A DNA stretch of 64,000 nucleotides, from contig OY282609.1 in assembly GCA_958298945.1 (NCBI GenBank), forward strand, positions 42,918,954 through 42,982,953, in the 5' to 3' direction. The DNA is from Atherix ibis. Taxonomy: Eukaryota > Arthropoda > Insecta > Diptera > Athericidae. Position numbers and translations under genes: made by a program. Of this stretch, positions 35,574 through 47,628 are shown one piece after another. Below the pieces are notes generated by a model. The model did not search any database, was not told where the DNA came from, and saw nothing but the letters and a program-made list of their open reading frames with translations. Each line of letters begins with the position of its first letter. The stretch's first letter is position 1.

Positions 35574-38503
35574 GTGGTATTTTTAAAGAGGATTATTCAG
35601 TGGTATTTTTCAAGAGGAATATTCAATTGTATTTTTCAAGAGGAATATTCAGTGGTATTTTTCAAGAAGAATATTCAGTGATATTTTTTAAAATCAATAT
35701 TCAGTGGTATTTTTCAAGAGGAATATTCAGTGGTATTTTTCAAGAGGAATATTCAGTGGTATTTTTCAAGTGGAATATTCAGTGGTATTTTTCAGAAGGA
35801 ATATTCAGTGGTATTTTTCAAGAGGAATATTCAGTGGTATTTTTCAAGAGGATTATTCAATGGTATTTTTTAAGAGGAATATTCAGTAGTATTTTTCAAG
35901 AGGAATATTCAGTGGTATTTTTCAAGAGGAATATTCAGTGGTATTTTTCAAGAGGAATATTCGGTGGTATTTTTAAAGAGGATTATTCAGTGGTATTTTT
36001 CAAGAGGATTATTCAGTGGTATTTTTCAAGAGGAATATTCAGTGGTATTTTTCAAGAGGAATATTAAGTGGTATTTTTTAAAAGGAATATTTAATGGTAT
36101 TTTTCAAAAGCAATATTCAGTGGTATTTTTCAAGAGAAATATTCAGTGGTATTTTTCAAGAGGAATATTCAGCGTTATTTTGCAAGAGAAATATTGGGTG
36201 ATATATTTCAAGATGAATATTCAGTGGTATTTTTCAAGATGAATATTCAGTGGTATTTTTCAAGAGGAATATTCAGTGGTATTTTTCAAGAGAAATATTC
36301 AGTGGTATTTTTCAAGAGGAATATTCAGTGGTATTTTTCAAGAGGAATATTCAATGGTATTTTTCAAGAGGAATATTCAGTGGTATTTTTCAAGAAGAAT
36401 ATTCAGTGGTATTTTTCAAGAGGAATATTCAGTGGTATTTTTCAAGAGAAATATTTTGTGGTATTTTTCAAGAGGAATATTCAGTGGTATTTTTCAAGAG
36501 GAATATTCAATATTATTTTTCAAGAGGAATACTCAGTGGTATTTTTCAAGAGGAATATTCAGTGGTATTTCTCAAGAGGAATATTCAGCGTTATTTTGCA
36601 GGAGAAATATTGAGTGGTATTTTTTAAGATGAATATTCAGTGGTATTTTTCAAGAGGAATATGCAGTGGTATTTTTTAAGAGGAATATTTAGTTGTATTT
36701 TTTAAGAGGAATATTCAAAGGTATTTTTCAAGAGGAATATTCAGTGTTATTTTTCAAGATAAATATTCAGTAGTATTTTTCAAGAGGAATATTCAGTGGT
36801 ATTTTTTAAGAGGATTATTCAATGGTATTTTTTAAGAGGAATATTTAGTTGTATTTTTTAAGAGGAATATTCAAAGGTATTTTTCAAGAGGAATATTCAG
36901 TGTTATTTTTCAAGATAAATATTCAGTAGTATTTTTCTAGAGGAATATTCAGTAGTATTTTTCAAGAGAAATATTCAGTGGTATTTTTCAAGAGGAATAT
37001 TCAGTGGTATTTTTCAAGAGGAATATTCGGTGGTATTTTTAAGAGGATTATTCAGTGGTATTTTTCAAGAGGAATATTCAATTGTATTTTTCAAGAGGAA
37101 TATTCAGTGGTATTTTTCAAGAAGAATATTCAGTGATATTTTTTAAAATCAATATTCAGTGGTATTTTTCAAGACGAATATTCAGTGGTATTTTTCAAGA
37201 GGAATATTCAGTGGTATTTTTCAAGTGGAATATTAAGTGGTATTTTTCAGAAGGAATATTCAGTGGTATTTTTCAAGAGGAATATTCAGTGGTATTTTTC
37301 AAGAGGATTATTCAATGGTATTTTTTAAGAGGAATATTCAGTAGTATTTTTCAAGAGGAATATTCAGTGGTATTTTTTAAGAGGTATATTCAGTGGTATT
37401 TTTCAAGAGGAATATTCGGTGGTATTTTTAAAGAGGATTATTCAGTGGTATTTTTCAAGAGGATTATTCAGTGGTATTTTTCAAGAGGAATATTCAGTGG
37501 TATTTTTCAAGAGGAATATTAAGTGGTATTTTTTAAAAGGAATATTTAATGGTATTTTTCAAAAGCAATATTCAGTGGTATTTTTCAAGAGAAATATTCA
37601 GTGGTATTTTTCAAGAGAAATATTCAGCGTTATTTTGCAAGAGAAATATTGGGTGATATATTTCAAGATGAATATTCAGTGGTATTTTTCAAGATGAATA
37701 TTCAGTGGTATTTTTCAAGAGGAATATTCAATGGTATTTTTCAAGAGAAATATTCAGTGGTATTTTTCAAGAGGAATATTCAGTGGTATTTTTCAAGAGG
37801 AATATTCAATGGTATTTTTCAAGAGGAATATTCAGTGGTATTTTTCAAGAAGAATATTCAGTGGTATTTTTCAAGAGGAATATTCAGTGGTATTTTTCAA
37901 GAGAAATATTCAGTGGTATTTTTCAAGAGGAATATTCAGTGGTATTTTTCAAGAGGAATATTCAATATTATTTTTCAAGAGGAATACTCAGTGGTATTTT
38001 TCAAAAGGAATATTCAGTGGTATTTCTCAAGAGGAATATTCAGCGTTATTTTGCAGGAGAAATATTGAGTGGTATTTTTTAAGATGAATATTCAGTGGTA
38101 TTTTTCAAGAGGAATATGCAGTGGTATTTTTTAAGAGGAATATTTAGTTGTATTTTTTAAGAGGAATATTCAAAGGTATTTTTCAAGAGGAATATTCAGT
38201 GTTATTTTTCAAGATAAATATTCAGTAGTATTTTTCAAGAGGAATATTCAGTGGTATTTTTCAAGAGGATTATTCAATGGTATTTTTTAAGAGGAATATT
38301 TAGTTGTATTTTTTAAGAGGAATATTCAAAGGTATTTTTCAAGAGGAATATTCAGTGTTATTTTTCAAGATAAATATTCAGTAGTATTTTTCTAGAGGAA
38401 TATTCAGTAGTATTTTTCAAGAGAAATATTCAGTGGTATTTTTCAAGAGGAATATTCAGTGGTATTTTTCAAGAGGAATATTCGGTGGTATTTTTAAAGA
38501 GGA
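35574..38503 (+). repeat. two-unit HOR block, left copy
   Basis: Two consecutive 56-monomer units (about 2.93 kb) recur at 39525-42455. The offset is 3951 bp before, and 3952 bp (152 monomers) after, the 1-bp loss near 37041. The second unit's private marks, TTTTTTAAGAGGTATATTC near 37377 and CAAGAGAAATATTCAGCG near 37615, are also in the second unit of the other copy. The block therefore duplicated as a pair, not unit by unit. Confidence 0.87.
37036..37042 (+). other. 25-bp monomer (one A lost)
   Basis: AATATTCGGTGGTATTTTT is followed by AAGAGG instead of AAAGAGG. Equivalent monomers in all other 56-monomer units keep the extra A, so the loss is private. Confidence 0.85.
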
Positions 38504-39524
38504 ATATTCAGTGGTATTTTTCAAGAGGAATATTCAATATTATTTTTCAAGAGGAATACTCAGTGGTATTTTTCAAGAGGAATATTCAGTGGTATTTCTC
38601 AAGAGGAATATTCAGCGTTATTTTGCAGGAGAAATATTGAGTGGTATTTTTTAAGATGAATATTCAGTGGTATTTTTCAAGAGGAATATGCAGTGGTATT
38701 TTTTAAGAGGAATATTCAGTGGTATTTTTCAAGAAGAATATTCAGTGATATTTTTTAAAATCAATATTCAGTGGTATTTTTCAAGAGGAATATTCAGTGG
38801 TATTTTTCAAGAGGAATATTCAGTGGTATTTTTCAAGTGGAATATTAAGTGGTATTTTTCAGAAGGAATATTCAGTGGTATTTTTCAAGAGGAATATTCA
38901 GTGGTATTTTTCAAGAGGATTATTCAATGGTATTTTTTAAGAGGAATATTCAGTAGTATTTTTTAAGAGGAATATTCAGTGGTATTTTTCAAGAGGAATA
39001 TTCAGTGGTATTTTTCAAGAGGAATATTCGGTGGTATTTTTAAAGAGTATTATTCAGTGGTATTTTTCAAGAGGATTATTCAGTGGTATTTTTCAAGAGG
39101 AATATTCAGTGGTATTTTTCAAGAGGAATATTAAGTGGTATTTTTTAAAAGGAATATTTAATGGTATTTTTCAAAAGCAATATTCAGTGGTATTTTTCAA
39201 GAGAAATATTCAGTGGTATTTTTCAAGAGGAATATTCAGCGTTATTTTGCAAGAGAAATATTGGGTGATATATTTCAAGATGAATATTCAGTGGTATTTT
39301 TCAAGATGAATATTCAGTGGTATTTTTCAAGAGGAATATTCAATGGTATTTTTCAAGAGAAATATTCAGTGGTATTTTCCAAGAGGAATATTCAGCGTTA
39401 TTTTTCAAGAGAAATATTGGGTGATATAATTCAAGAGGAATATTCAGTGGTATTTTTCAAGAAGAATATTCAGTGATATTTTTTAAAAGCAATATTCAGT
39501 GGTATTTTTCAAGAGGAATATTCA
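38504..39524 (+). repeat. rearranged HOR segment between block copies
   Basis: At about 38500 the HOR jumps back 22 monomers (38520-38690 matches 37948-38118, offset 572). At about 38700 it jumps forward into the TTTTTTAAAATC part. Near 39373 it switches to a TATTTTCCAAGAGG / GGGTGATATAATTC run typical of domain C (compare 35195-35300). These three joins lie between clean HOR copies and are the likely footprints of unequal exchange. Confidence 0.75.
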
Positions 39525-42455
39525 GTGGTATTTTTAAAGAGGATTATTCAGTGGTATTTTTCAAGAGGAATATTCAATTGTATTTTTCAAGAGGAATATT
39601 CAGTGGTATTTTTCAAGAAGAATATTCAGTGATATTTTTTAAAATCAATATTCAGTGGTATTTTTCAAGAGGAATATTCAGTGGTATTTTTCAAGAGGAA
39701 TATTCAGTGGTATTTTTCAAGTGGAATATTCAGTGGTATTTTTCAGAAGGAATATTCAGTGGTATTTTTCAAGAGGAATATTCAGTGGTATTTTTCAAGA
39801 GGATTATTCAATGGTATTTTTTAAGAGGAATATTCAGTAGTATTTTTCAAGAGGAATATTCAGTGGTATTTTTCAAGAGGAATATTCAGTGGTATTTTTC
39901 AAGAGGAATATTCGGTGGTATTTTTAAAGAGGATTATTCAGTGGTATTTTTCAAGAGGATTATTCAGTGGTATTTTTCAAGAGGAATATTCAGTGGTATT
40001 TTTCAAGAGGAATATTAAGTGGTATTTTTTAAAAGGAATATTTAATGGTATTTTTCAAAAGCAATATTCAGTGGTATTTTTCAAGAGAAATATTCAGTGG
40101 TATTTTTCAAGAGGAATATTCAGCGTTATTTTGCAAGAGAAATATTGGGTGATATATTTCAAGATGAATATTCAGTGGTATTTTTCAAGATGAATATTCA
40201 GTGGTATTTTTCAAGAGGAATATTCAGTGGTATTTTTCAAGAGAAATATTCAGTGGTATTTTTCAAGATGAATATTCAGTGGTATTTTTCACGAGGAATA
40301 TTCAATGGTATTTTTCAAGAGGAATATTCAGTGGTATTTTTCAAGAAGAATATTCAGTGGTATTTTTCAAGAGGAATATTCAGTGGTATTTTTCAAGAGA
40401 AATATTCAGTGGTATTTTTCAAGAGGAATATTCAGTGGTATTTTTCAAGAGGAATATTCAATATTATTTTTCAAGAGGAATACTCAGTGGTATTTTTCAA
40501 GAGGAATATTCAGTGGTATTTCTCAAGAGGAATATGCAGCGTTATTTTGCAGGAGAAATATTGAGTGGTATTTTTTAAGATGAATATTCAGTGGTATTTT
40601 TCAAGAGGAATATGCAGTGGTATTTTTTAAGAGGAATATTTAGTTGTATTTTTTAAGAGGAATATTCAAAGGTATTTTTCAAGAGGAATATTCAGTGTTA
40701 TTTTTCAAGATAAATATTCAGTAGTATTTTTCAAGAGGAATATTCAGTGGTATTTTTCAAGAGGATTATTCAATGGTATTTTTTAAGAGGAATATTTAGT
40801 TGTATTTTTTAAGAGGAATATTCAAAGGTATTTTTCAAGAGGAATATTCAGTGTTATTTTTCAAGATAAATATTCAGTAGTATTTTTCTAGAGGAATATT
40901 CAGTAGTATTTTTCAAGAGAAATATTCAGTGGTATTTTTCAAGAGGAATATTCAGTGGTATTTTTCAAGAGGAATATTCGGTGGTATTTTTAAAGAGGAT
41001 TATTCAGTGGTATTTTTCAAGAGGAATATTCAATTGTATTTTTCAAGAGGAATATTCAGTGGTATTTTTCAAGAAGAATATTCAGTGATATTTTTTAAAA
41101 TCAATATTCAGTGGTATTTTTCAAGAGGAATATTCAGTGGTATTTTTCAAGAGGAATATTCAGTGGTATTTTTCAAGTGGAATATTAAGTGGTATTTTTT
41201 AGAAGGAATATTCAGTGGTATTTTTCAAGAGGAATATTCAGTGGTATTTTTCAAGAGGATTATTCAATGGTATTTTTTAAGAGGAATATTCAGTAGTATT
41301 TTTCAAGAGGAATATTCAGTGGTATTTTTTAAGAGGTATATTCAGTGGTATTTTTCAAGAGGAATATTCGGTGGTATTTTTAAAGAGGATTATTCAGTGG
41401 TATTTTTCAAGAGGATTATTCAGTGGTATTTTTCAAGAGGAATATTCAGTGGTATTTTTCAAGAGGAATATTAAGTGGTATTTTTTAAAAGGAATATTTA
41501 ATGGTATTTTTCAAAAGCAATATTCAGTGGTATTTTTCAAGAGAAATATTCAGTGGTATTTTTCAAGAGAAATATTCAGCGTTATTTTGCAAGAGAAATA
41601 TTGGGTGATATATTTCAAGATGAATATTCAGTGGTATTTTTCAAGATGAATATTCAGTGGTATTTTTCAAGAGGAATATTCAATGGTATTTTTCAAGAGA
41701 AATATTCAGTGGTATTTTTCAAGAGGAATATTCAGTGGTATTTTTCAAGAGGAATATTCAATGGTATTTTTCAAGAGGAATATTCAGTGGTATTTTTCAA
41801 GAAGAATATTCAGTGGTATTTTTCAAGAGGAATATTCAGTGGTATTTTTCAAGAGAAATATTCAGTGGTATTTTTCAAGAGGAATATTCAGTGGTATTTT
41901 TCAAGAGGAATATTCAATATTATTTTTCAAGAGGAATACTCAGTGGTATTTTTCAAGAGGAATATTCAGTGGTATTTCTCAAGAGGAATATTCAGCGTTA
42001 TTTTGCAGGAGAAATATTGAGTGGTATTTTTTAAGATGAATATTCAGTGGTATTTTTCAAGAGGAATATGCAGTGGTATTTTTTAAGAGGAATATTTAGT
42101 TGTATTTTTTAAGAGGAATATTCAAAGGTATTTTTCAAGAGGAATATTCAGTGTTATTTTTCAAGATAAATATTCAGTAGTATTTTTCAAGAGGAATATT
42201 CAGTGGTATTTTTCAAGAGGATTATTAAATGGTATTTTTTAAGAGGAATATTTAGTTGTATTTTTTAAGAGGAATATTCAAAGGTATTTTTCAAGAGGAA
42301 TATTCAGTGTTATTTTTCAAGATAAATATTCAGTAGTATTTTTCTAGAGGAATATTCAGTAGTATTTTTCAAGAGAAATATTCAGTGGTATTTTTCAAGA
42401 GGAATATTCAGTGGTATTTTTCAAGAGGAATATTCGGTGGTATTTTTAAAGAGGA
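39525..42455 (+). repeat. two-unit HOR block, right copy
   Basis: Partner of 35574-38503. Private differences include a CACGAGG monomer near 40290, GAATATGCAGCG near 40532 and TTTTTTAGAAGG near 41199. A third unit follows at once (43009), making three consecutive 56-monomer units here. Confidence 0.87.
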
Positions 42456-45400
42456 TTATTCAGTGGTATTTTTCAAGAGGAATATTCAATTGTATTTTTC
42501 AAGAGGAATATTCAGTGGTATTTTTCAAGAAGAATATTCAGTGATATTTTTTAAAATCAATATTCAGTGGTATTTTTCAAGAGGAATATTCAGTGGTATT
42601 TTTCAAGAGGAATATTCAGTGGTATTTTTCAAGTGGAATATTAAGTGGTATTTTTCAGAAGGAATATTCAGTGGTATTTTTCAAGAGGAATATTCAGTGG
42701 TATTTTTCAAGAGGATTATTCAATGGCATTTTTTAAGAGGAATATTCAGTAGTATTTTTCAAGAGGAATATTCAGTGGTATTTTTCAAGAGGAATATTCA
42801 GTGGTATTTTTCAAGAGGAATATTCGGTGGTATTTTTAAAGAGGATTATTCAGTGGTATTTTTCAAGAGGATTATTCAGTGGTATTTTTCAAGAGGAATA
42901 TTCAGTGGTATTTTTCAAGAGGAATATTAAGTTGTATTTTTTAAAAGGAATATTTAATGGTATTTTTCAAAAGCAATATTCAGTGGTATTTTTCAAGAGA
43001 AATATTCAGTGGTATTTTTCAAGAGGAATATTCAGCGTTATTTTGCAAGAGAAATATTGGGTGATATATTTCAAGATGAATATTCAGTGGTATTTTTCAA
43101 GATGAATATTCAGTGGTATTTTTCAAGAGGAATATTCAATGGTATTTTTCAAGAGAAATATTCAGTGGTATTTTTCAAGAGGAATATTCAGTGGTATTTT
43201 TCAAGAGGAATATTCAATGGTATTTTTCAAGAGGAATATTCAGTGGTATTTTTCAAGAAGAATATTCAGTGGTATTTTTCAAGAGGAATATTCAGTGGTA
43301 TTTTTCAAGAGAAATATTCAGTGGTATTTTTCAAGAGGAATATTCAGTGGTATTTTTCAAGAGGAATATTCAATATTATTTTTCAAGAGGAATACTCAGT
43401 GGTATTTTTCAAGAGGAATATTCAGTGGTATTTCTCAAGAGGAATATTCAGCGTTATTTTGCAGGAGAAATATTGAGTGGTATTTTTCAAGAGGAATATT
43501 CAGCGGTATTTTTCAAGAGGAATATTCAGTGGTATTCGTCAAGGGGAATATTCAGCGGTATTTTTCAACAGAATTTTTAAGTGGTATTTTTCAAGAGGAA
43601 TATTCAGTGGTATTTTTAAAGAGGAATATTCAGTGGTATTTTTCAAGAGGATTATTCAGTGGTATTTTTCAAGAGGAATATTCAGTGGTATTTTTCAAGA
43701 GGAATATTAAGTGGTATTTTTCAAAAGGAATATTTAATGGTATTTTTCAAAAGGAATATTCAGTGGTATTTTTCAAGAGGAATATTCAGTGGTATTTTTT
43801 AAGAGGAATATTCAGCGTTATTTTGCAAGAGAAATATTGGGTGATATATTTCAAGATGAATATTCAGTGGTATTTTTCAAGATGAATATTCAGTGGTATT
43901 TTTCAAGAGGAATATTCAGTGGTATTTTTCAAGAGAAATATTCAGTGGTATTTTTCAAGATGAATATTCAGTGGTATTTTTCAAGAGGAATATTCAATGA
44001 TATTTTTCAAGAGGAATATTCAGTGGTATTTTTCAAGAAGAATATTCAGTGTTATTTTTCAAGAGGAATATTCGGTGGTATTTTTCAAGACGAATATTCA
44101 GTGGAATTTTTAAAGAGGATTATTCAGTGGTATTTTTCAAGAGGATTATTCAGTGGTATTTTTCAAGAGCAACATTCAGTGGTATTTTTCAAGAGGAATA
44201 TTAAGTGGTATTTTTCAAGAGGAATATTCAATATTATTTTTCAAGAGGAATATTCAGTGGTATTTTTCAAGAGGAATATTCAGTGGTATTTCTCAAGAGG
44301 AATATTCAGCGTTATTTTGCAAGAGAAATATTGAGTGGTATTTTTTGAGATGAATATTCAGAGGTATTTTTCAAGAGGAATATTTGGTGGCATTTTTAAA
44401 GAGGATTCTTCAGTGGTATTTTTCAAGAGGATTATTCAGTGGTATTTTTCAAGAGGAATATTCAGTGGTATTTTTCAAGGGGAATATTAAGTGGTATTTT
44501 TCAAGAGGAATATTTAATGGTATTTTTCAAAAGGAATATTCAGTGGTATTTTTCAAGAGGAATATTCAGTAGTATTTTCCAAGAGGAATATTCAACGTTA
44601 TTTTTCAAGAGAAATATTGGGTGATATAATTCAAGAGGAATATTCAGTGGTATTTTTCAAGAAGAATATTCAGTGATATTTTTTAAAAGCAATATTCAGT
44701 GGTATTTTTCAAGTGGAATATTCAGTGGTATTTTTCAAGAGGCATATTCAGTGGTATTTTTCAAGTGGAATATTCAGTGGTATTTTTCAGAAGGAATATT
44801 CAGTGGTATTTCTCAAGAGGAATATTCAGTGGTATTTTTCAAGAGGATTATTCAATGGTATTTTTTAAGAGGAATATTTAGTTGTATTTTTTAAGAGGAA
44901 TATTCAAAGGTATTTTTCAAGAGGAATATTCAGTGTTATTTTTCAAGATGAATATTCAGTAGTATTTTTCTAGAGGAATATTCAGTAGTATTTTTCAAGA
45001 GGAATATTCAGTGGTATTTTTCAAGAGGAATATTCAGTTGTATTTTTCAAGAGGAATATTCGGCGTTATTTTTAAAGAGGATTATTCAGTGGTATTTTTT
45101 AAGAGGAATATTCAGTGGTATTTTTCAAGAGGAATATTAAGTGGTATTTTTCAAGAGGAATATTTAATGGTATTTTTCAAAAGGAATATTCAGTGGTATT
45201 TTTCAAGAAGAATATTCAGTGGTATTTTTCAAGAGCAATATTCGGTGGTATTTTTAAAGAGGATAATTCAGTGGTATTTTTCAAGAGGATTGTTCAGTGG
45301 GTTTTTTCAAGAGGAATATTCAGTGGTATTTTTCAAGAGGAATATTAAGTGGTATTTTTCAAAAGGAATATTTAATGGTATTTTCCAAAAGGAATATTCA

Positions 45401-46574
45401 GTGGTATTTTTCAAGAGAAATATTCAGTGGTATTTTTCAAGAGGAATATTCAGCGTTATTTTGCAAGAGAAATATTGGGTGATATATTTCAAGATGTATA
45501 TTCAGTGGTATTTTTCAAAATGAATATTCAGTGGTATTTTTCAAGAGGAATATTCAGTGGTATTTTTCAAGAGAAATATTCAGTGGTATTTTTCAAGGGG
45601 AATATTCAGTGGTATTTTTCAAGAGGAATATTCAATGGTATTTTTCAAGAGGAATATTCAGTGGTATTTTTCAAGAAGAATATTCAGTGTTATTTTTCAA
45701 GAGGAATATTCGGTGGTATATTTCAAGACGAATATTCAGTGTAATTTTTAAAGAGGATTATTCAGTGGTATTTTTCAAGAGGATTATTCAGTGGTATTTT
45801 TCAAGAGCAACATTCAGTGGTATTTTTCAAGAGGAATATTCAGTGGTATTTCTCAAGAGGAATATTCAGCGTTATTTTGCAAGAGAAATATTGAGTGGTA
45901 TTTTTTAAGATGAATATTCAGTGGTATTTTTCAAGAGGAATATGCAGTGGTATTTTTCAAGGGGAATATTCAGCGGTATTTTTCAAGAGGAATATTCAGT
46001 GGTATTTTTCAAGAGGAATATTAAGTGGTATTTTTCAGCAGGAATATTTAATGGTATTTTTCAAAAGGAATATTCAGTGGTATTTTTCAAGAGGAATATT
46101 CAGTGGTATTTTTCAAGAGGAATATTCAGCGTTATTTTGCAAGAGAAATATTGGGTGATATATTTCAAGATGAATATTCAGTGGTATTTTTCAAGATGAA
46201 TATTGAGTGGTATTTTTCAAGAGGAATATTTAGTGGTATTTTTCAAGAGAAATATTCAGTGGTATTTTTCAAGAGGAATATTCAGTGGTATTTTTCAAGA
46301 GGAATATTCAATGGTATTTTTCAAGAGGAATATTCAGTGGTATTTTTCAAGAAAAATATTCAGTGTTATTTTTCAAGAGGAATATTCGGTGGTATTTTTC
46401 AAGACGAATATTCAGTGGAATTTTTAAAGAGGATTATTCAGTGGTATTTTTGAAGATGAAGATACAGTGGTATTTTTCAAGAGGATTATTCAGTGGTATT
46501 TTTAAAGAGGAATATTCAGTGGTATTTTTCAAGAGGAATATTCGGTGGTATTTTTCAAGACGAATATTCAGTGG
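41571..46574 (+). repeat. 5-kb segmental duplication, left copy
   Basis: About 5004 bp match 47629-52632 at a constant offset of 6058 bp (233 monomers, no net indel). The segment starts inside a 56-monomer unit, contains one and a half further units, then crosses into material with GGTATTCGTC, CAACAGAATTTTTAAG, TTTTTTGAGATG, GAGGATTGTTCAGTGGG and GATGTATATTC markers. I see some 15-20 single-base differences, for example 43167 G against 49225 T, 42227 A against 48285 C, and TATTTTTC against TAGTTTTC near 52452. That is above 99.5% identity. Confidence 0.92.
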
Positions 46575-46826
46575 TATTTTTCAAGAGGAATATTCAATGG
46601 TATTTTTCAAGAGGAATATTCAGTGGTATTTTTCAAGAAGAATATTCAGTGGTATTTTTCAAGAGGAATATGCAGTGGTATTTTTCAAGGGGAATATTCA
46701 GCGGTATTTTTCAAGAGGAATATTCAGTGGTATTTTTCAAGAGGAATATTAAGTGGTATTTTTCAGAAGGAATATTTAATGGTATTTTTCAAAAGGAATA
46801 TTCAGTGGTATTTTTCAAGATGAATA
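46203..46826 (+). repeat. 24-monomer local HOR, copy 1
   Basis: This 624-bp unit is repeated at 46827-47450. Both hold GAATATTGAGTGG, CAAGAAAAATATTC, CAAGACGAATATTC and the distinctive TTTTTGAAGATGAAG monomer, which starts at 46452 and 47076 and, after a further 390 bp (15 monomers), at 47466. The monomer at 46452 has GATACAG where the others have GATTCAG. Confidence 0.87.
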
Positions 46827-47450
46827 TTGAGTGGTATTTTTCAAGAGGAATATTTAGTGGTATTTTTCAAGAGAAATATTCAGTGGTATTTTTCAAGAGG
46901 AATATTCAGTGGTATTTTTCAAGAGGAATATTCAATGGTATTTTTCAAGAGGAATATTCAGTGGTATTTTTCAAGAAAAATATTCAGTGTTATTTTTCAA
47001 GAGGAATATTCGGTGGTATTTTTCAAGACGAATATTCAGTGGAATTTTTAAAGAGGATTATTCAGTGGTATTTTTGAAGATGAAGATTCAGTGGTATTTT
47101 TCAAGAGGATTATTCAGTGGTATTTTTAAAGAGGAATATTCAGTGGTATTTTTCAAGAGGAATATTCGGTGGTATTTTTCAAGACGAATATTCAGTGGTA
47201 TTTTTCAAGAGGAATATTCAATGGTATTTTTCAAGAGGAATATTCAGTGGTATTTTTCAAGAGAAATATTCAGTGGTATTTTTCAAGAGGAATATTCAGT
47301 GGTATTTTTCAAGAGGAATATTCAATGGTATTTTTCAAGAGGAATATTCAGTGGTATTTTTCAAGAAAAATATTCAGTGTTATTTTTCAAGAGGAATATT
47401 CGGTGGTATTTTTCAAGACGAATATTCAGTGGAATTTTTAAAGAGGATTA
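46827..47450 (+). repeat. 24-monomer local HOR, copy 2
   Basis: Second 24-monomer unit, followed by a 15-monomer (390-bp) partial unit ending near 47530. The amplification sits at the right end of the left 5-kb duplicate. The right duplicate carries only the first TTTTTGAAGATGAAG monomer (52510), so the extra copies lie outside the shared segment. Confidence 0.85.
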
Positions 47451-47628
47451 TTCAGTGGTATTTTTGAAGATGAAGATTCAGTGGTATTTTTCAAGAGGAT
47501 TATTCAGTGGTATTTTTAAAGAGGAATATTAAGTGGTATTTTTCAGAAGGAATATTTAATGGTATTTTTCAAAAGGAATATTCAGTGGTATTTTTCAAGA
47601 GGAATATTCAGTGGTATTTTTCAAGAGG

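Larger units (their letters stand above)
35521..43480 (+). repeat. Domain D: 56-monomer HOR
   Basis: This is the most regular HOR in the window, 56 monomers or 1456 bp. Units measured at the monomer before GCGTTATTTTGCAAG start at 36146, 37601, 40097, 41553 and 43009, with more at 47611 and 49067 in the downstream duplication. The unit carries CAAAAGCAATATTC, GGGTGATATATTTC, CAATATTATTTTTC, GAATACTC, CAGGAGAAATATTGAG, TTTAGTTG, CAAGATAAATATTC, TTTTTTAAAATC and AATATTCGG monomers in fixed order. Copies differ by only a few substitutions each. No gene is seen. Confidence 0.9.
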
